Below are positions 15,501 through 23,639 of a DNA stretch of 32,113 nt, in pieces. Below the pieces are notes generated by a model. That model made no database searches. It was not told the origin of the DNA and saw nothing but the letters and a program-made list of their open reading frames with translations. The position numbers and the translations under genes are program-made. The stretch's first letter is position 1; every line of letters begins with the position of its first letter. Source of the DNA: JANXSD01 sp043758125 (GTDB lineage: Bacteria; Bacteroidota; Bacteroidia; AKYH767-A; OLB10); assembly GCA_043758125.1 (NCBI GenBank), contig JAYVOC010000139.1:1-32113 (forward strand), in the 5' to 3' direction.

Positions 15501-16859
15501 TTATACTGCTGCACCTGCTGTAGCACGTCCTTTAATTCTGCCTGATTTCATCAGACCATCGTAATGACGCATTAACAAATGACTTTCTATTTGTTGAAGG
15601 GTATCTAATACTACTCCTACTAGGATTAATAAAGAAGTACCTCCGTAAAATTGTGCAAAATTTGAATTCACTCCTGATAGTTTTGCAAAGGTCGGCATAA
15701 TTGCGACGAAAGCAAGGAAGAATGATCCTGGAAGTGTTATTTTAGACATTACATCATCAATAAACTCCGCTGTTTTACGCCCTGGTTTAACTCCTGGAAT
15801 AAATCCACCATTCTTTTTCATATCATCAGCCATTTGACTTGGATTAACTGATATGGCGGTATAGAAATAAGTGAATAATATAATTAGAGTTGCAAAGATA
15901 AAGTTATACCAGAACGAATGGAAATCTGTTAAAGAAGATGCAAAACCTTGCCATGTAGATGATTCTGGAAAGAATTGAGCAACATAAGCAGGAATAAACA
16001 TAATTGCTTGAGCAAATACGATTGGCATTACACCTGCAGCATTAACTTTTAAAGGAATGTATTGTCTTACACCTCCATATTGCTTATTTCCAACTATTTT
16101 CTTGGCAAATTGCACCGGTATCTTTCGAGTACCTTGAACGAGCAAAATAACAGAAACAACAACTGCAAATAGAGCAACAATCTCTACTAAGAACAAGACC
16201 AATCCACCACCTTCGTTTAATCGAGACAAAAATTCGTCACGTAATGCAAATGGAAGTCGTGCTATAATTCCAGTCATGATAATTAAAGAAATACCATTAC
16301 CAATTCCTTTTTCAGTGATTCTTTCTCCTAACCACATGATAAACAATGTCCCTGCTACGATAATTAAAGTAGAACTTATCATAAAGAATGCTGGAGAAAT
16401 AATATCCGGATGAGCGTAAGCGATAATTGCACCTGGAGCTTGGGACTTTAAATTTATTAAATAACCTGGAGCTTGGAAAACGACCACAATTACAGTTAGA
16501 ATACGGGTAAATTGATTGAGCTTTTTACGACCACTTTCTCCTTCCTTCTGAAGTTTCTGGAAATAAGGAACGGCGATACCTAACAACTGCACAACGATAG
16601 ATGCAGAAATGTAAGGCATGATTCCTAATGCCACAATTGAAGCTTGAGAGAATGCACCTCCAGCAAACATATCCAACAGTCCGAGAATTCCTCCCGAAGT
16701 TTGATTTTTTAAACCAGCAAGCTGAGTTGGATCTACTCCTGGTAGCACAACGTGTGCAGCAAGTCGATAAATCAATAGAAACAGCAGAGTATTAACGATT
16801 CTAGTTCTTAGATCGTCAATCTTGAAGATGTTACGGAGAGTCTGTATAAAGTTCTTCAT
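15501..16859 (-). CDS. secY: Preprotein translocase subunit SecY
   Basis: A 452-residue channel protein of the Sec translocon with ten predicted membrane helices. Typical segments are the plug region after helix 1 (LGLLDMFAGGAFSQASIVAL), the cytoplasmic GERITEKGIGNGISLII loop and QYGGVRQYIPLKVNAAGVMP. The ATG at 16857-16859 is chosen, giving MKNFIQTLRNIFKI; a TTG two codons upstream is possible but less likely. It follows rplO after 6 bases. The neighbouring amidase and T9SS protein both need inner-membrane export, although the amidase appears to use Tat. Confidence 0.97.
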   Translation of the reverse strand: MKNFIQTLRNIFKIDDLRTRIVNTLLFLLIYRLAAHVVLPGVDPTQLAGLKNQTSGGILGLLDMFAGGAFSQASIVALGIMPYISASIVVQLLGIAVPYFQKLQKEGESGRKKLNQFTRILTVIVVVFQAPGYLINLKSQAPGAIIAYAHPDIISPAFFMISSTLIIVAGTLFIMWLGERITEKGIGNGISLIIMTGIIARLPFALRDEFLSRLNEGGGLVLFLVEIVALFAVVVSVILLVQGTRKIPVQFAKKIVGNKQYGGVRQYIPLKVNAAGVMPIVFAQAIMFIPAYVAQFFPESSTWQGFASSLTDFHSFWYNFIFATLIILFTYFYTAISVNPSQMADDMKKNGGFIPGVKPGRKTAEFIDDVMSKITLPGSFFLAFVAIMPTFAKLSGVNSNFAQFYGGTSLLILVGVVLDTLQQIESHLLMRHYDGLMKSGRIKGRATAGAAV

Positions 16860-16865
16860 ATACAA

Positions 16866-17312
16866 TTATAAGGTTTCAGCTGATCCACCCATTTTTTCGA
16901 TAGCGTCTTTCGCTGTTGTAGAAAAGGCATGAACCTTAACGCTTATCTTAGCTTTTAATTCACCACGGCCAAGAATTTTGATTCGATCATTTTTGTGAGC
17001 AAGTCCTTTTTCAACAAAAAGTTGTTGATTAAATTCTGCACTCGAATTTTGTTCAGCTAATTTTTGAAGAACGTCGAGGTTAATCCCTGTGTATTCAATA
17101 CGGTTAATATTTTTAAAACCGAACTTAGGTACACGACGCTGTAATGGCATCTGTCCACCTTCAAATCCGATCTTTCGGCTATTCCCACTTCGAGAACCAG
17201 CACCTTTATGACCACGTGTTGAAGTACCACCATGTCCGGAGCCAGCTCCACGACCGATACGTTTATTTTTCTTTACAGCTCCTTTGGCTGGTTTGAGGTT
17301 ACTTAAATCCAT
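16866..17312 (-). CDS. rplO: 50S ribosomal protein L15
   Basis: A 148-residue late-assembly protein of the large subunit. The Gly/Arg/Lys-rich N-terminal half (KRIGRGAGSGHGGTSTRGHK and FEGGQMPLQRRVPKFGF) is an extended rRNA-binding arm, and the C-terminal half folds as a globular domain ending SAETL. Length and motif order are standard. It lies between rpmD (34-base gap) and secY (6-base gap), as is nearly universal. Confidence 0.98.
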   Translation of the reverse strand: MDLSNLKPAKGAVKKNKRIGRGAGSGHGGTSTRGHKGAGSRSGNSRKIGFEGGQMPLQRRVPKFGFKNINRIEYTGINLDVLQKLAEQNSSAEFNQQLFVEKGLAHKNDRIKILGRGELKAKISVKVHAFSTTAKDAIEKMGGSAETL

Positions 17313-17346
17313 ATTGAAACGAATGTTTCCTGTTCTGTAAGAATGA

Positions 17347-17523
17347 TTACTTCTCTTCTACTGTTACTAAGTGTGTTACTTTGGCAATCATTCCACGAAT
17401 TTGAACTGTCGCTTCATGCTCCACCGTTTTATTCATACGGAGACCAAGGGCCTGCAACGTACGTTTTTGGTTTCCGGGACGATTTATCCCACTTTTAATT
17501 TGTTTGATTACTAACTTTGCCAT
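17347..17523 (-). CDS. rpmD: 50S ribosomal protein L30
   Basis: A 58-residue protein read directly from the sequence: it begins MAKLVIKQIKSGINRPGNQK and ends VTHLVTVEEK, with a TAA stop. The LQALGLRMNKTVEHE segment and the closing IRGMIAKVTHLV are diagnostic of bacterial L30. It lies 23 bases after rpsE and 34 before rplO, its usual spc-operon position. Confidence 0.96.
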   Translation of the reverse strand: MAKLVIKQIKSGINRPGNQKRTLQALGLRMNKTVEHEATVQIRGMIAKVTHLVTVEEK

Positions 17524-17546
17524 GACAATAATTCGGGTTTAAATAA

Positions 17547-18062
17547 TTAACCGTTAAACACTTTAGATAGATCTACTCCACGCTGAAGTGCTACAGCACG
17601 CGGATCACGCATTTTCAATAATGCATCGATTGTTGCTTTTACAACATTATGTGGGTTGGAAGAGCCTTTTGATTTTGCAAGAACGTCAGTAATACCAACA
17701 CTTTCAAGTACTGAACGCATTGCACCACCTGCGATAACTCCAGTTCCGGGAGCTGCTGGTTTCAAGAAAACTCTTGCTCCACCAAACTTTCCATCTTGTT
17801 CGTGCGGTACAGTACCTTTATGAATAGGAACCCTTACCAAATTTTTCTTTGCGTCATCAATCGCTTTTGTTACTGCGTCAGTAACTTCCTTTGCCTTACC
17901 AAGGCCATGTCCGACTACACCTTTTTCATCACCAACCACAACTATGGCTGCGAATCCGAAGGCACGTCCACCTTTGGTAACTTTTGTAACACGGTTTACC
18001 GCAACCAGTTTATCATGAAGTTCGGTTTCGGTAGACTTTACGCGTTTGCTGTTCTGAATCAT
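17547..18062 (-). CDS. rpsE: 30S ribosomal protein S5
   Basis: A 171-residue protein at the mRNA entry and decoding side of the 30S subunit, involved in fidelity. The double-stranded RNA-binding fold carries VNRVTKVTKGGRAFGFAAIV and the VVGHGLGKAKEV loop, followed by the APGTGVIAGGAMRSVLESVG segment of the C-terminal domain. Sites where spectinomycin-resistance changes occur in E. coli (the KVTKGGR loop) look wild type. It lies 28 bases after rplR. Confidence 0.98.
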   Translation of the reverse strand: MIQNSKRVKSTETELHDKLVAVNRVTKVTKGGRAFGFAAIVVVGDEKGVVGHGLGKAKEVTDAVTKAIDDAKKNLVRVPIHKGTVPHEQDGKFGGARVFLKPAAPGTGVIAGGAMRSVLESVGITDVLAKSKGSSNPHNVVKATIDALLKMRDPRAVALQRGVDLSKVFNG

Positions 18063-18090
18063 TAGTTATTAAAATGTCTTACGGTTCTGA

Positions 18091-18441
18091 TTAGAATTTG
18101 AGGCCTGATTCACGTGCGCCATCGGCGAGTGCTTTTACACGACCGTGGTAAAGATAACCTCCACGATCAAATATTACTGTTTCTACTCCGGCAGCTTTTG
18201 CCTTTTCGCCTAGTATTTTGCCTACTGCAGCTGCCTGGTCTACCTTGTTACCTTTAGCAACACCCGTTTCACGAGATGATGCGGCAACGATAGTATGTCC
18301 ATTTAAGTCATCAATTACTTGAGCATAAATTTCTTTATTGCTTCTAAATATTGATAAACGAGGACGTTCGACAGTTCCGTAAGCGGATTTGCGTATGCGG
18401 GCGCGGATCTTTGTCCGGCGGATGAGTTTACGATCTTGCAT
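18091..18441 (-). CDS. rplR: 50S ribosomal protein L18
   Basis: A 116-residue 5S rRNA-binding protein of the central protuberance. The N-terminal RRTKIRARIRKSAYGTVERP stretch and the C-terminal FDRGGYLYHGRVKALADGAR motif are typical. Its length matches bacterial L18. It lies 39 bases after rplF and 28 before rpsE. With L5 (rplE, also in this cluster) it forms the 5S particle. Confidence 0.98.
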   Translation of the reverse strand: MQDRKLIRRTKIRARIRKSAYGTVERPRLSIFRSNKEIYAQVIDDLNGHTIVAASSRETGVAKGNKVDQAAAVGKILGEKAKAAGVETVIFDRGGYLYHGRVKALADGARESGLKF

Positions 18442-18480
18442 GGCTTAAATAATAACCATATTATTGAGTACGATGAATAA

Positions 18481-19035
18481 TTATTTTTTAGCTGCTGACT
18501 TACCTGCTTTTCTGCGCAGAACTTCGCCGACAAACTTAATACCTTTTCCTTTGTAAGGTTCTGGTGTGCGTAGAGAACGAATTTTCGCGGCAACCTGACC
18601 TAGTAATTGTTTGTCATGACTTTCGAGTGTAATGATCGGATTTTGACCTTTATCTTGACGAGTAGCCACTTTAATTTCTGATGGTAGATCAAATACAACA
18701 TGATGTGAATATCCCAATACCAAATCAAGAAGATTTCCTTGATTAGAAGCACGATATCCTACTCCTACCAGTTCTTGTTCAATTTTATATCCAGTTGAAA
18801 CACCAACCACCATATTATTTATAAGAGCACGATAGAGACCATGCATAGCACGATGACGTTTTTGTTCAGTAGCACGATCCAGAATTACCTCTGCACCTTC
18901 TACTTTAACTATAATACCATCATCCACCTTTTGGGTAAGTAGACCTTTCGGTCCTTTTACTGATACTTCGGTGCCGTTAACGGTTACCTGTACCCCACTT
19001 GGTACTTGGATTGGAAGTTTTCCTACGCGTGACAT
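18481..19035 (-). CDS. rplF: 50S ribosomal protein L6
   Basis: A 184-residue protein near the factor-binding stalk base. It has two tandem L6 folds (about 1-80 and 81-170), starting MSRVGKLPIQVPSGVQV and carrying the C-terminal signature EPYKGKGIKFVGEVLRRKAG. The end is a short Lys/Ala tail. It lies between rpsH (21-base gap) and rplR (39-base gap), the conserved order. Confidence 0.98.
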   Translation of the reverse strand: MSRVGKLPIQVPSGVQVTVNGTEVSVKGPKGLLTQKVDDGIIVKVEGAEVILDRATEQKRHRAMHGLYRALINNMVVGVSTGYKIEQELVGVGYRASNQGNLLDLVLGYSHHVVFDLPSEIKVATRQDKGQNPIITLESHDKQLLGQVAAKIRSLRTPEPYKGKGIKFVGEVLRRKAGKSAAKK

Positions 19036-19056
19036 TGCTATTCTTTCAATTATTAA

Positions 19057-19458
19057 TTAATACACAAAAGCTATTACTTCACCACCAACTTTTAGTCTGC
19101 GGGCTTCTTTATCAGTCATTAAACCACGTGAAGTGGAAACGATTGCTATTCCAAGACCGTTAATAACGCGTGGCAGACTATCTGCCTTCACGTACTTTCG
19201 TAACCCTGGACGGCTAACACGACGAATCGTATTAATAGCTGACATTTTTGTTACCGGATTGTATTTCAGAGCTATTTTTATTAGACCCTGCTTATTGTCA
19301 GTGTCTTCAAATTTATAGTTCGAAATAAAGCCTTTATCGAAGAGGATTTTGGTAATGTCCTTCTTCAGGTTAGAGGCCGGTACCTCCACGATGCGGTGAT
19401 TAGCCTTGGCCGCGTTGCGGATCCGGGTAAGATAATCAGCGATAGGATCTGTATACAT
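19057..19458 (-). CDS. rpsH: 30S ribosomal protein S8
   Basis: A 133-residue primary 16S rRNA-binding protein, the spc-operon repressor in E. coli. MYTDPIADYLTRIRNA at the start and the C-terminal GLGIAIVSTSRGLMTDKEAR motif are diagnostic. The related E. coli repression site lies at the L5 start, but I see no obvious copy of that structure here. It lies 52 bases after rpsN and 21 before rplF. Confidence 0.98.
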   Translation of the reverse strand: MYTDPIADYLTRIRNAAKANHRIVEVPASNLKKDITKILFDKGFISNYKFEDTDNKQGLIKIALKYNPVTKMSAINTIRRVSRPGLRKYVKADSLPRVINGLGIAIVSTSRGLMTDKEARRLKVGGEVIAFVY

Positions 19459-19510
19459 TAGTGATGTAGTTCAATCTGAATTGTAAAACGTTTTTTATTT
19501 GTCCTTCGGA

Positions 19511-19780
19511 TTACCAACTAGCTTTGGTAACTCCTGCAATTTTCCCTTCAAGGGCGAGCTTACGGAACATTACTCTTGATATTCCAAACTGGCGCATGTA
19601 TCCACGAGGACGACCTGTTAGTTTGCAACGGTTTCGAACTCGTGAAGGACTTGCATTACGAGGAAGTTGTTGTAAGCCAGCATAGTCTTTTGCTTCTTTG
19701 AGTTCTTTGCGTTTCTCAGCATATTTCTCAACAGCACGAATTCTTTTTCGCTCGCGAGCTTTGATAGATTCTTTTGACAT
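19511..19780 (-). CDS. rpsN: 30S ribosomal protein S14, long zinc-free form
   Basis: An 89-residue protein of the 30S head. The motif NRCKLTGRPRGYMRQFGISR near 50-69 identifies S14. Only one cysteine is present and the CxxC pairs of the short zinc form are missing, so this is the long C-minus type. It starts 12 bases after rplE, and a 52-base gap follows before rpsH. Confidence 0.98.
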   Translation of the reverse strand: MSKESIKARERKRIRAVEKYAEKRKELKEAKDYAGLQQLPRNASPSRVRNRCKLTGRPRGYMRQFGISRVMFRKLALEGKIAGVTKASW

Positions 19781-19792
19781 CTCTCGAAGGGG

Positions 19793-20350
19793 TTATTTAA
19801 TCTGATTCTTGAAAGGGATTCCGAATTCTTTTAGTAGTTCCATAGCTTCGTTATCTTTTGAAGCTGTGGTTACGAATGTGATATCCATACCTTGAATTTT
19901 ACTTACTTTATCTATATCAATTTCTGGAAAGATAATTTGTTCAGTAATTCCAAGTGTGTAATTACCGCGGCCGTCAAAACCTTTGTCGTTTACTCCACGG
20001 AAATCACGGATACGAGGTAACGATACTGCAATCAAACGATCAAGGAATTCGTACATACGGTTGCCACGAAGAGTTACTCTTACTCCGATTGGAACACCTG
20101 CACGTAACTTAAAGTTTGAGATATCTTTCTTCGACTTTGTTGATACTGCTTTTTGTCCGGTGATTGTTGTCATTTCTGTAATAGCAGACTCAATCATCTT
20201 CTTATCTGCTACTGCATCTCCAAGTCCTTGATTCAAACAAATTTTTGTAAGACGAGGAACCTGCATACTGCTTTTGTAGGCAAATTTATCACGCAGATTC
20301 TTTACGATTTCACTGCGATATTTTTCTTTTAAACGTGGTGCGTAATTCAT
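19793..20350 (-). CDS. rplE: 50S ribosomal protein L5
   Basis: A 185-residue 5S rRNA-binding protein that contacts P-site tRNA. LKEKYRSEIVKNLRDKF, the CLNQGLGDAV segment, the LRGNRMYEFLDRLI motif and the FPEIDIDKV stretch are all L5 hallmarks. The start ATG shares one base with the rplX stop (TAATG), indicating coupled translation. rpsN follows after 12 bases. Confidence 0.98.
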   Translation of the reverse strand: MNYAPRLKEKYRSEIVKNLRDKFAYKSSMQVPRLTKICLNQGLGDAVADKKMIESAITEMTTITGQKAVSTKSKKDISNFKLRAGVPIGVRVTLRGNRMYEFLDRLIAVSLPRIRDFRGVNDKGFDGRGNYTLGITEQIIFPEIDIDKVSKIQGMDITFVTTASKDNEAMELLKEFGIPFKNQIK

Positions 20351-20688
20351 TATTTGATTACCTCCCCTGATTTTTTAGCATAGCGAACGAGTTTTCCATC
20401 TACTTCTTTACGACCAATTCTAGTTGCTTTGCCTGACTTAGGATCCACTAGCATAAGGTTAGAGAGATCTATAGTAGCTTCTTGCTTAACAATACCGCCT
20501 TGGGTATTTTGCGCATTTGGCTTAGTATGTTTAGATACTAGGTTAACTTTCTCTACGATTGCACGACGGGATTCTGCGATAATTTCGAGAACTTTTCCTT
20601 CCTGACCTTTAGAGTCTCCGCTTATTACTTTTACCAGATCACCTTTGCGGATGTGAAGCTTTGGTTGTTTGTTGTATTTACGTTCCAT
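20350..20688 (-). CDS. rplX: 50S ribosomal protein L24
   Basis: A 112-residue assembly-initiating large-subunit protein. The N-terminal KOW motif is visible (KGDLVKVISGDSKGQEGKVL, about 16-35), as is the later LMLVDPKSGKATRIG strand. Its stop overlaps the rplE start by one base, and it begins 3 bases after the rplN stop, so L14, L24 and L5 are tightly packed. Confidence 0.98.
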   Translation of the reverse strand: MERKYNKQPKLHIRKGDLVKVISGDSKGQEGKVLEIIAESRRAIVEKVNLVSKHTKPNAQNTQGGIVKQEATIDLSNLMLVDPKSGKATRIGRKEVDGKLVRYAKKSGEVIK

Positions 20689-20691
20689 ACC

Positions 20692-21060
20692 TTAGAGCAC
20701 CTCCGGGGCTAATGATACTATCTTCATAAATTGTTTTTCGCGTAATTCGCGTGCTACGGGTCCGAAAATACGGGTTCCGCGCATTTCATCCTGGTTATTG
20801 AGGAGTACCACAGCATTATCATCGAAGCGTATATAAGAGCCATCATTTCGACGAACTTCCTTACTTACACGAACAACTACTGCTTTGGATACTGTTCCTT
20901 TTTTTACGTTACCAGAAGGTAATGCATGTTTTACGGTAACGACGATTTTATCGCCTAGAGAAGCATATCGCTTCGCAGTACCGCCCAGTACGCGTATACA
21001 GAGCACCTCTTTGGCACCACTATTATCGGCCACAATTAGCCTGGACTCTTGCTGTATCAT
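20692..21060 (-). CDS. rplN: 50S ribosomal protein L14
   Basis: A 122-residue protein at the intersubunit bridge, and the contact point for the silencing factor RsfS in other bacteria. MIQQESRLIVADNSGAKEVL, GDKIVVTVKHALP and the RIFGPVARELREKQFMKIVS stretch are diagnostic; the length is exactly standard. It begins the spc section after a 62-base gap from rpsQ, a gap in which no promoter match was seen. Confidence 0.98.
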   Translation of the reverse strand: MIQQESRLIVADNSGAKEVLCIRVLGGTAKRYASLGDKIVVTVKHALPSGNVKKGTVSKAVVVRVSKEVRRNDGSYIRFDDNAVVLLNNQDEMRGTRIFGPVARELREKQFMKIVSLAPEVL

Positions 21061-21122
21061 ATTCTGTGTCTACTTATTGTTTTTGAATAGTTAGTCTCAT
21101 TGACATTCCATTCAGATACAGG

Positions 21123-21386
21123 TTATTTCGCTTTTTCTACGATTTGAACCATCCGCCAGCGTTTCAACTTACTTAACGGACGAGTTTCCATAATTCGCAC
21201 GGTATCACCTATACCGCATTCGTTTTTCTCATCATGAGCCATGAACTTTTGGGTCTTCTTGATGAACTTACCATATTTCGGGTGTTTTTCGCGGCGTTCA
21301 ACAGAAACCACGATGCTTTTATTCATCTTGGAACTGGTTACTAGGCCAACCCTTTCTTTACGTAATGCTCTTTCTTCCATGGTCAT
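21123..21386 (-). CDS. rpsQ: 30S ribosomal protein S17
   Basis: An 87-residue OB-fold protein binding 16S rRNA helices 7 and 11. KERVGLVTSSKMNKSIVVSV and the YGKFIKKTQKFMAHDE segment identify it. Two in-frame ATG codons (residues 1 and 3) lie close together; the first is 2 bases after the rpmC stop, the second 8, and either could start it. It closes the S10 section. Confidence 0.97.
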   Translation of the reverse strand: MTMEERALRKERVGLVTSSKMNKSIVVSVERREKHPKYGKFIKKTQKFMAHDEKNECGIGDTVRIMETRPLSKLKRWRMVQIVEKAK

Positions 21387-21388
21387 TA

Positions 21389-21595
21389 TTAGGCAGTTAT
21401 TTGATTAACTGACATACGTTTTAAGATTTCTGTCTCAAGGCGTGCAATCAATCTACGAGATTCTCTAATCTTCATAGGATTTTCGATTGGTGATACGGCA
21501 TGAGCCATTTTCATTTTATTATAACTGATACGCTCTTCCTTGATTTTATCTCGGACTTCGTCTGTTGTCAAATCCTTTACAATGGACTGTTTCAT
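21389..21595 (-). CDS. rpmC: 50S ribosomal protein L29
   Basis: A 68-residue two-helix protein at the peptide-tunnel exit, next to the signal recognition particle and trigger factor site. LTTDEVRDKIKEERISYNKM and the RESRRLIARLETEILKR helix are typical. It lies 25 bases after rplP and 2 before rpsQ. Confidence 0.97.
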   Translation of the reverse strand: MKQSIVKDLTTDEVRDKIKEERISYNKMKMAHAVSPIENPMKIRESRRLIARLETEILKRMSVNQITA

Positions 21596-21620
21596 GGCGA
21601 TATTGTCTGTACTTGGTTAA

Positions 21621-22040
21621 TTATGCTTCGTAATCTGGACGAACAACAAACTTTGTTGTCACAGGTAATTTTTGTGCTGCTAATCGTAGAGCTTCTTTAG
21701 CTACTTCCAATGGAACTCCATCAGCTTCGAATATGACAGTACCTGGTTTCACAGTAGCTACCCAAAATTCCGGAGCTCCTTTTCCTTTACCCATACGTAC
21801 CTCTAGCGGTTTACGAGTAATTGGTTTGTCAGGGAATATTCTAATCCAAATCTGACCTTCACGTTTCATGAAACGTGTTACGGCAACACGGGCAGCTTCG
21901 ATTTGGCGGGAAGTAATCCAACACACTTCGAGAGACTTGATTGCAAAGGATCCAAAAGAGATACTTGATCCGCGATTTGCGATACCTCTTGGCACCATCT
22001 TGTGCTGTTTTCTGAATTTGGTCTTTTTCGGCTGTAACAT
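21621..22040 (-). CDS. rplP: 50S ribosomal protein L16
   Basis: A 139-residue protein at the tRNA A site. MLQPKKTKFRKQHKM, the GKGKGAPEFWVATVKPG loop near the peptidyl-transferase side and the closing KLPVTTKFVVR are diagnostic. Arg and Gly residues around the loop modified in E. coli are conserved. It follows rpsC after 63 bases and precedes rpmC by 25. Confidence 0.98.
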   Translation of the reverse strand: MLQPKKTKFRKQHKMVPRGIANRGSSISFGSFAIKSLEVCWITSRQIEAARVAVTRFMKREGQIWIRIFPDKPITRKPLEVRMGKGKGAPEFWVATVKPGTVIFEADGVPLEVAKEALRLAAQKLPVTTKFVVRPDYEA

Positions 22041-22103
22041 AACTTATAGTCTGATTGCTTTCAGCGTTAAGCTTCTTGCTTTAAATCGATTGATAATATT
22101 TAA

Positions 22104-22889
22104 TTAATCCTTGTTGGATTTATTTCCTCCGCGTCCTCCGCGTCCTTTAGAGCGATCACCACCACGATCACCTCGATCATTACGTTCGCCACGTTCGCGT
22201 CCTTTTGGCGCACCGGAGCCTGCAGCTGATGCATTACTTCCAATGTTTGGGGAAAGGTCACGTTTTCCAAATATTTCACCTTTACAGATCCAAACTTTGA
22301 TACCTATGATACCATAAGTTGTATGTGCTTCAGCAAGAGCGTAATCGATATCAGCACGGAAAGTATGCAATGGAACACGACCATCTTTATATTGTTCAGA
22401 ACGTGCCATTTCAGCACCACCTAAACGACCTGAGCAAACTATTTTAATTCCTTCTGCTCCCATTCTCATAGTTGAAGCAACGGATTGCTTCATAGCACGA
22501 CGAAAAGAAATACGTGCTTCTAATTGACGAGCGATGCCATCAGCTACTAATTGAGCGTCGAGTTCTGGACGTTTAATTTCATAGATATTGATTTGCACAT
22601 CCTTTTTGGTAAGCTTCTTAATCTCTTCTTTCAATTTATCTACTTCAGCTCCGCCTTTCCCGATAACTATACCTGGGCGGGCAGTATGAATTGTAACAGT
22701 AATCAATTTAAGAGTTCTCTCGATAACGATTCTAGAGATTCCACCTTTAACTAGTCGAGCCAAAAGATATTCACGAATCTTTTCATCTTCAACAAGTTTA
22801 TCGGCATAATTTCTTCCACCATACCAGTTTGAATCCCAGCCGCGGATAATTCCTAAACGGTTACCAATCGGATTTGCTTTTTGTCCCAT
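22104..22889 (-). CDS. rpsC: 30S ribosomal protein S3 with an Arg/Gly/Asp tail
   Basis: A 261-residue protein forming part of the mRNA entry tunnel. MGQKANPIGNRLGIIRGWDS is the canonical start, so the ATG at 22887-22889 is chosen over a TTG 21 codons upstream that would run into rplV. The KH domain carries GKGG at 77-80. The core ends near 215; residues 226-261 form a low-complexity tail of RG, RGG and RGD units, longer than in E. coli S3. The 10-base gap to the rplV stop fits the chosen start. Confidence 0.98.
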   Translation of the reverse strand: MGQKANPIGNRLGIIRGWDSNWYGGRNYADKLVEDEKIREYLLARLVKGGISRIVIERTLKLITVTIHTARPGIVIGKGGAEVDKLKEEIKKLTKKDVQINIYEIKRPELDAQLVADGIARQLEARISFRRAMKQSVASTMRMGAEGIKIVCSGRLGGAEMARSEQYKDGRVPLHTFRADIDYALAEAHTTYGIIGIKVWICKGEIFGKRDLSPNIGSNASAAGSGAPKGRERGERNDRGDRGGDRSKGRGGRGGNKSNKD

Positions 22890-22899
22890 TTCGAGTTTA

Positions 22900-23331
22900 T
22901 CAGTTAGCTGTGTTGGTTTCGGTTGACTTATTTGTGATCGTTTTATTATCAACGATTAATGTAATATGGTTTGAACGTTTACGAACGCGGTGACCTCTTC
23001 CTTGTGGAGCAGGTCGAAGGCGTTTAAGCATTCTTCCGCTATCTACATGAACATCTTTCACTACTAATTCTTGATCTTCAATTCTTTTACCTTCATTTTT
23101 AGATTGCCAATTAGCAAGTGCTGAAAGAAGAAGTTTTTCTAAGCGACCAGCGGCTTCTTTAGTACTAAAACGAAGAGATGCGAGTGCCCAATCTATTTTT
23201 TTACCACGAATCATATCTGCTACTAATCGCATTTTACGCGGTGAAGTAGGACAATCATTTAACTTAGCGATTGCGATTTGTTTTTGCTCTGCCTTATTGG
23301 CTTCTGCTGCTGTACGTTTTCTTGCTCCCAT
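22900..23331 (-). CDS. rplV: 50S ribosomal protein L22
   Basis: A 143-residue protein lining the peptide exit tunnel, where its hairpin loop is a site of macrolide resistance. NDCPTSPRKMRLVADMIRGK near the start, LLSALANWQSKNEG and the hairpin segment with GRMLKRLRPAPQGRGHRVRK identify it. A short Asn/Thr-rich tail follows the core. It starts 2 bases after the rpsS stop. Confidence 0.98.
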   Translation of the reverse strand: MGARKRTAAEANKAEQKQIAIAKLNDCPTSPRKMRLVADMIRGKKIDWALASLRFSTKEAAGRLEKLLLSALANWQSKNEGKRIEDQELVVKDVHVDSGRMLKRLRPAPQGRGHRVRKRSNHITLIVDNKTITNKSTETNTAN

Positions 23332-23333
23332 GC

Positions 23334-23612
23334 TTATTTAGATCCTTTATCTTTCCCTCCAGAGTGACCTCTGAAAGTTCTGGTTGGAGAAAATTCACCT
23401 AATTTATGACCTACCATATTTTCGGTTACATATACTGGAACAAACTTGTTCCCATTATGCACAGCGAAGGTGTGTCCAACGAATTCTGGTGAAATCATTG
23501 ACCGGCGAGACCATGTTTTGATGACAGTCTTTTTACGGTTATCGTTCATCTGAGAAACTTTCGAATCCAGTTTGATGTCGATGTAAGGACCTTTTTTAAG
23601 CGAACGGCTCAT
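23334..23612 (-). CDS. rpsS: 30S ribosomal protein S19
   Basis: A 92-residue protein of the 30S head that pairs with S13. MSRSLKKGPYIDIKLDSKV, TWSRRSMISPEFVGHTFAVH and MVGHKLGEFSPTRTFRGHSG are near-universal motifs. The length is standard. It lies 27 bases after rplB and 2 before rplV. Confidence 0.98.
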   Translation of the reverse strand: MSRSLKKGPYIDIKLDSKVSQMNDNRKKTVIKTWSRRSMISPEFVGHTFAVHNGNKFVPVYVTENMVGHKLGEFSPTRTFRGHSGGKDKGSK

Positions 23613-23639
23613 ATTATTTATCTTGTATATCGATTGGAA

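Noticed and set aside
22890..22952. A longer S3 starting at an upstream TTG
   Set aside because: It would overlap the rplV end, and the canonical S3 start MGQKANP with ATG lies 63 bases downstream.
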